From assembly GCA_029820915.1 (NCBI GenBank), contig JALGUI010000381.1:1-6436 (forward strand): DNA of 6,436 nucleotides. The letters run 5' to 3'. The stretch is from Candidatus Zipacnadia bacterium (GTDB lineage Bacteria; Armatimonadota; Zipacnadia; Zipacnadales; UBA5352). Of this stretch, positions 5,817 to 6,436 are shown in pieces; within the stretch, counting starts at the first letter, position 1, and each line of letters opens with the position of its first letter. The notes below the pieces were generated by a model, which made no database searches, had not been told where the DNA came from, and saw only the letters and a list, made by a program, of their open reading frames with translations. The position numbers and the translations under genes were made by a program.

Positions 5817-6436
5817 AGCTGGCTGCTGCTGGGATACGATGTCGAAAGCTCGGAACCCGACTCGCCCGTGACTCGTCAGTTCATCGAGTCGCTGCGGCGG
5901 GCGCACGGGGAGCTGGAGGCGCCGGGCACGCTGTTCCTGCGCGGGCAGACGGTCGAGCACAACGTCGAGGCCATCCGCTCGACGATGGCCGACGGGCTCT
6001 TCGACTACGGCCAGCACACCTACTCGCACGTGCTGTTCAAGACGCTCTGGCAGATCAACGACGAGGGCGAGCGCATCGTCCCCGGCGGCTCGGTCGAGGA
6101 GATCGCCACCGAGGTCGATCGCGCCAACACGGTCATCCGCGAGCTGCTCGGCGTCGAGGTCATCGGCCTGACCACGCCGTGGGGCTACTACCGCGGCCTG
6201 GGCGACCGGCCGGAGTTGCTGGCGATCCTGCACGGGAACGGCATCCGCTTCGTGCGAAGCTGGATGCGCAACGAGCGCGACTGGGTGCCGGTGACGCCGG
6301 ACGTGCAGCCCTTCTTCTACGAGGCGCAGGGCTTCGCGGACATCCTGGAGCTGCCGATCACCGGGCGGCACGACTGCGACTGGGGCAATCGGCTGGGCTT
6401 CGAGCCGCGCGAGTTCACGTGCGTCGAGGACTACGC
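5814..6436 (+). CDS. Polysaccharide deacetylase-like (NodB fold) protein, 3' end outside window
   Basis: The frame from ATG 5814 runs off the right edge, leaving 207 complete codons. The order of segments fits the NodB/CE4 fold. An opening strand LLLGYDVES (D9) sits where the family has TFDDG. Next comes a T-L-F-L-R-G-x-x-V-E strand with N-V-E-A-I (the usual LFVxGxxVExNPxxV region), then DYGQHTYSH with H68 and H72 as the metal-binding H-x-x-x-H pair. T-T-P-W-G-Y-Y-R-G (120-128) occupies the place of the RxPYG motif, followed by an L-x-x-x-G-I-R-F-V-R strand and LELPI (178-182). CE4 enzymes remove N- or O-acyl groups from sugars in peptidoglycan, chitin or exopolysaccharide. Here the second Asp of motif 1 is Val and the Arg of motif 3 is Thr, so activity or substrate may differ. 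YDVE-type motif 1 variants are known in the superfamily. There is no signal peptide, which suggests a cytoplasmic enzyme. It follows another probable amidase on the same strand. Confidence 0.8.
   Translation, partial: MSWLLLGYDVESSEPDSPVTRQFIESLRRAHGELEAPGTLFLRGQTVEHNVEAIRSTMADGLFDYGQHTYSHVLFKTLWQINDEGERIVPGGSVEEIATEVDRANTVIRELLGVEVIGLTTPWGYYRGLGDRPELLAILHGNGIRFVRSWMRNERDWVPVTPDVQPFFYEAQGFADILELPITGRHDCDWGNRLGFEPREFTCVEDY

Overview
The window is GC-rich, densely coding bacterial DNA with every recognisable gene on the + strand. Two multidomain secreted or surface beta-sandwich proteins, a ceramidase-like hydrolase and a polysaccharide-deacetylase-like enzyme are typical of glycan-rich accessory regions in environmental Armatimonadota, Planctomycetota and similar phyla. 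That placement rests on gene content and style alone. No marker gene, rRNA or tRNA is present, so I do not assign a taxon.

Layout. (1) 1-1077 is the 3' end of a gene already open at the left edge. It encodes an acidic linker followed by two homologous beta-sandwich modules. (2) About 1028 or 1151 to 3829 is a large protein with an export signal and five lectin-like (concanavalin A/LamG-type jelly-roll) modules and no visible catalytic domain. Its best start by ribosome-binding site and signal peptide is an ATC codon. (3) 3830-4216 is non-coding and holds two perfect hairpins that directly abut. (4) 4217-5532 is a neutral/alkaline ceramidase-like gene whose reading frame is broken by an exact 14-bp tandem duplication. 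Deleting one copy restores a normal-looking 433-residue protein. (5) 5533-5813 is non-coding, with several short palindromes and a 13-bp repeated motif. (6) 5814 to the right edge is the N-terminal 207 residues of a NodB-fold polysaccharide-deacetylase-like protein with altered motifs 1 and 3.

How the genes may work together. The first two genes lie close together on the same strand and probably form one transcription unit for extracellular binding proteins, possibly carbohydrate-binding. The two hydrolases have no signal peptide and each has its own Shine-Dalgarno and upstream spacer, so they look like separate cytoplasmic amidase-type enzymes. A shared role in processing amide-bearing glycans or lipids is inference. 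I see no mobile-element gene, CRISPR array, defence system or RNA gene, and nothing that clearly amounts to a new system. The strongest points are the 14-bp frame-breaking duplication, the ATC start candidate and the abutting perfect hairpins.
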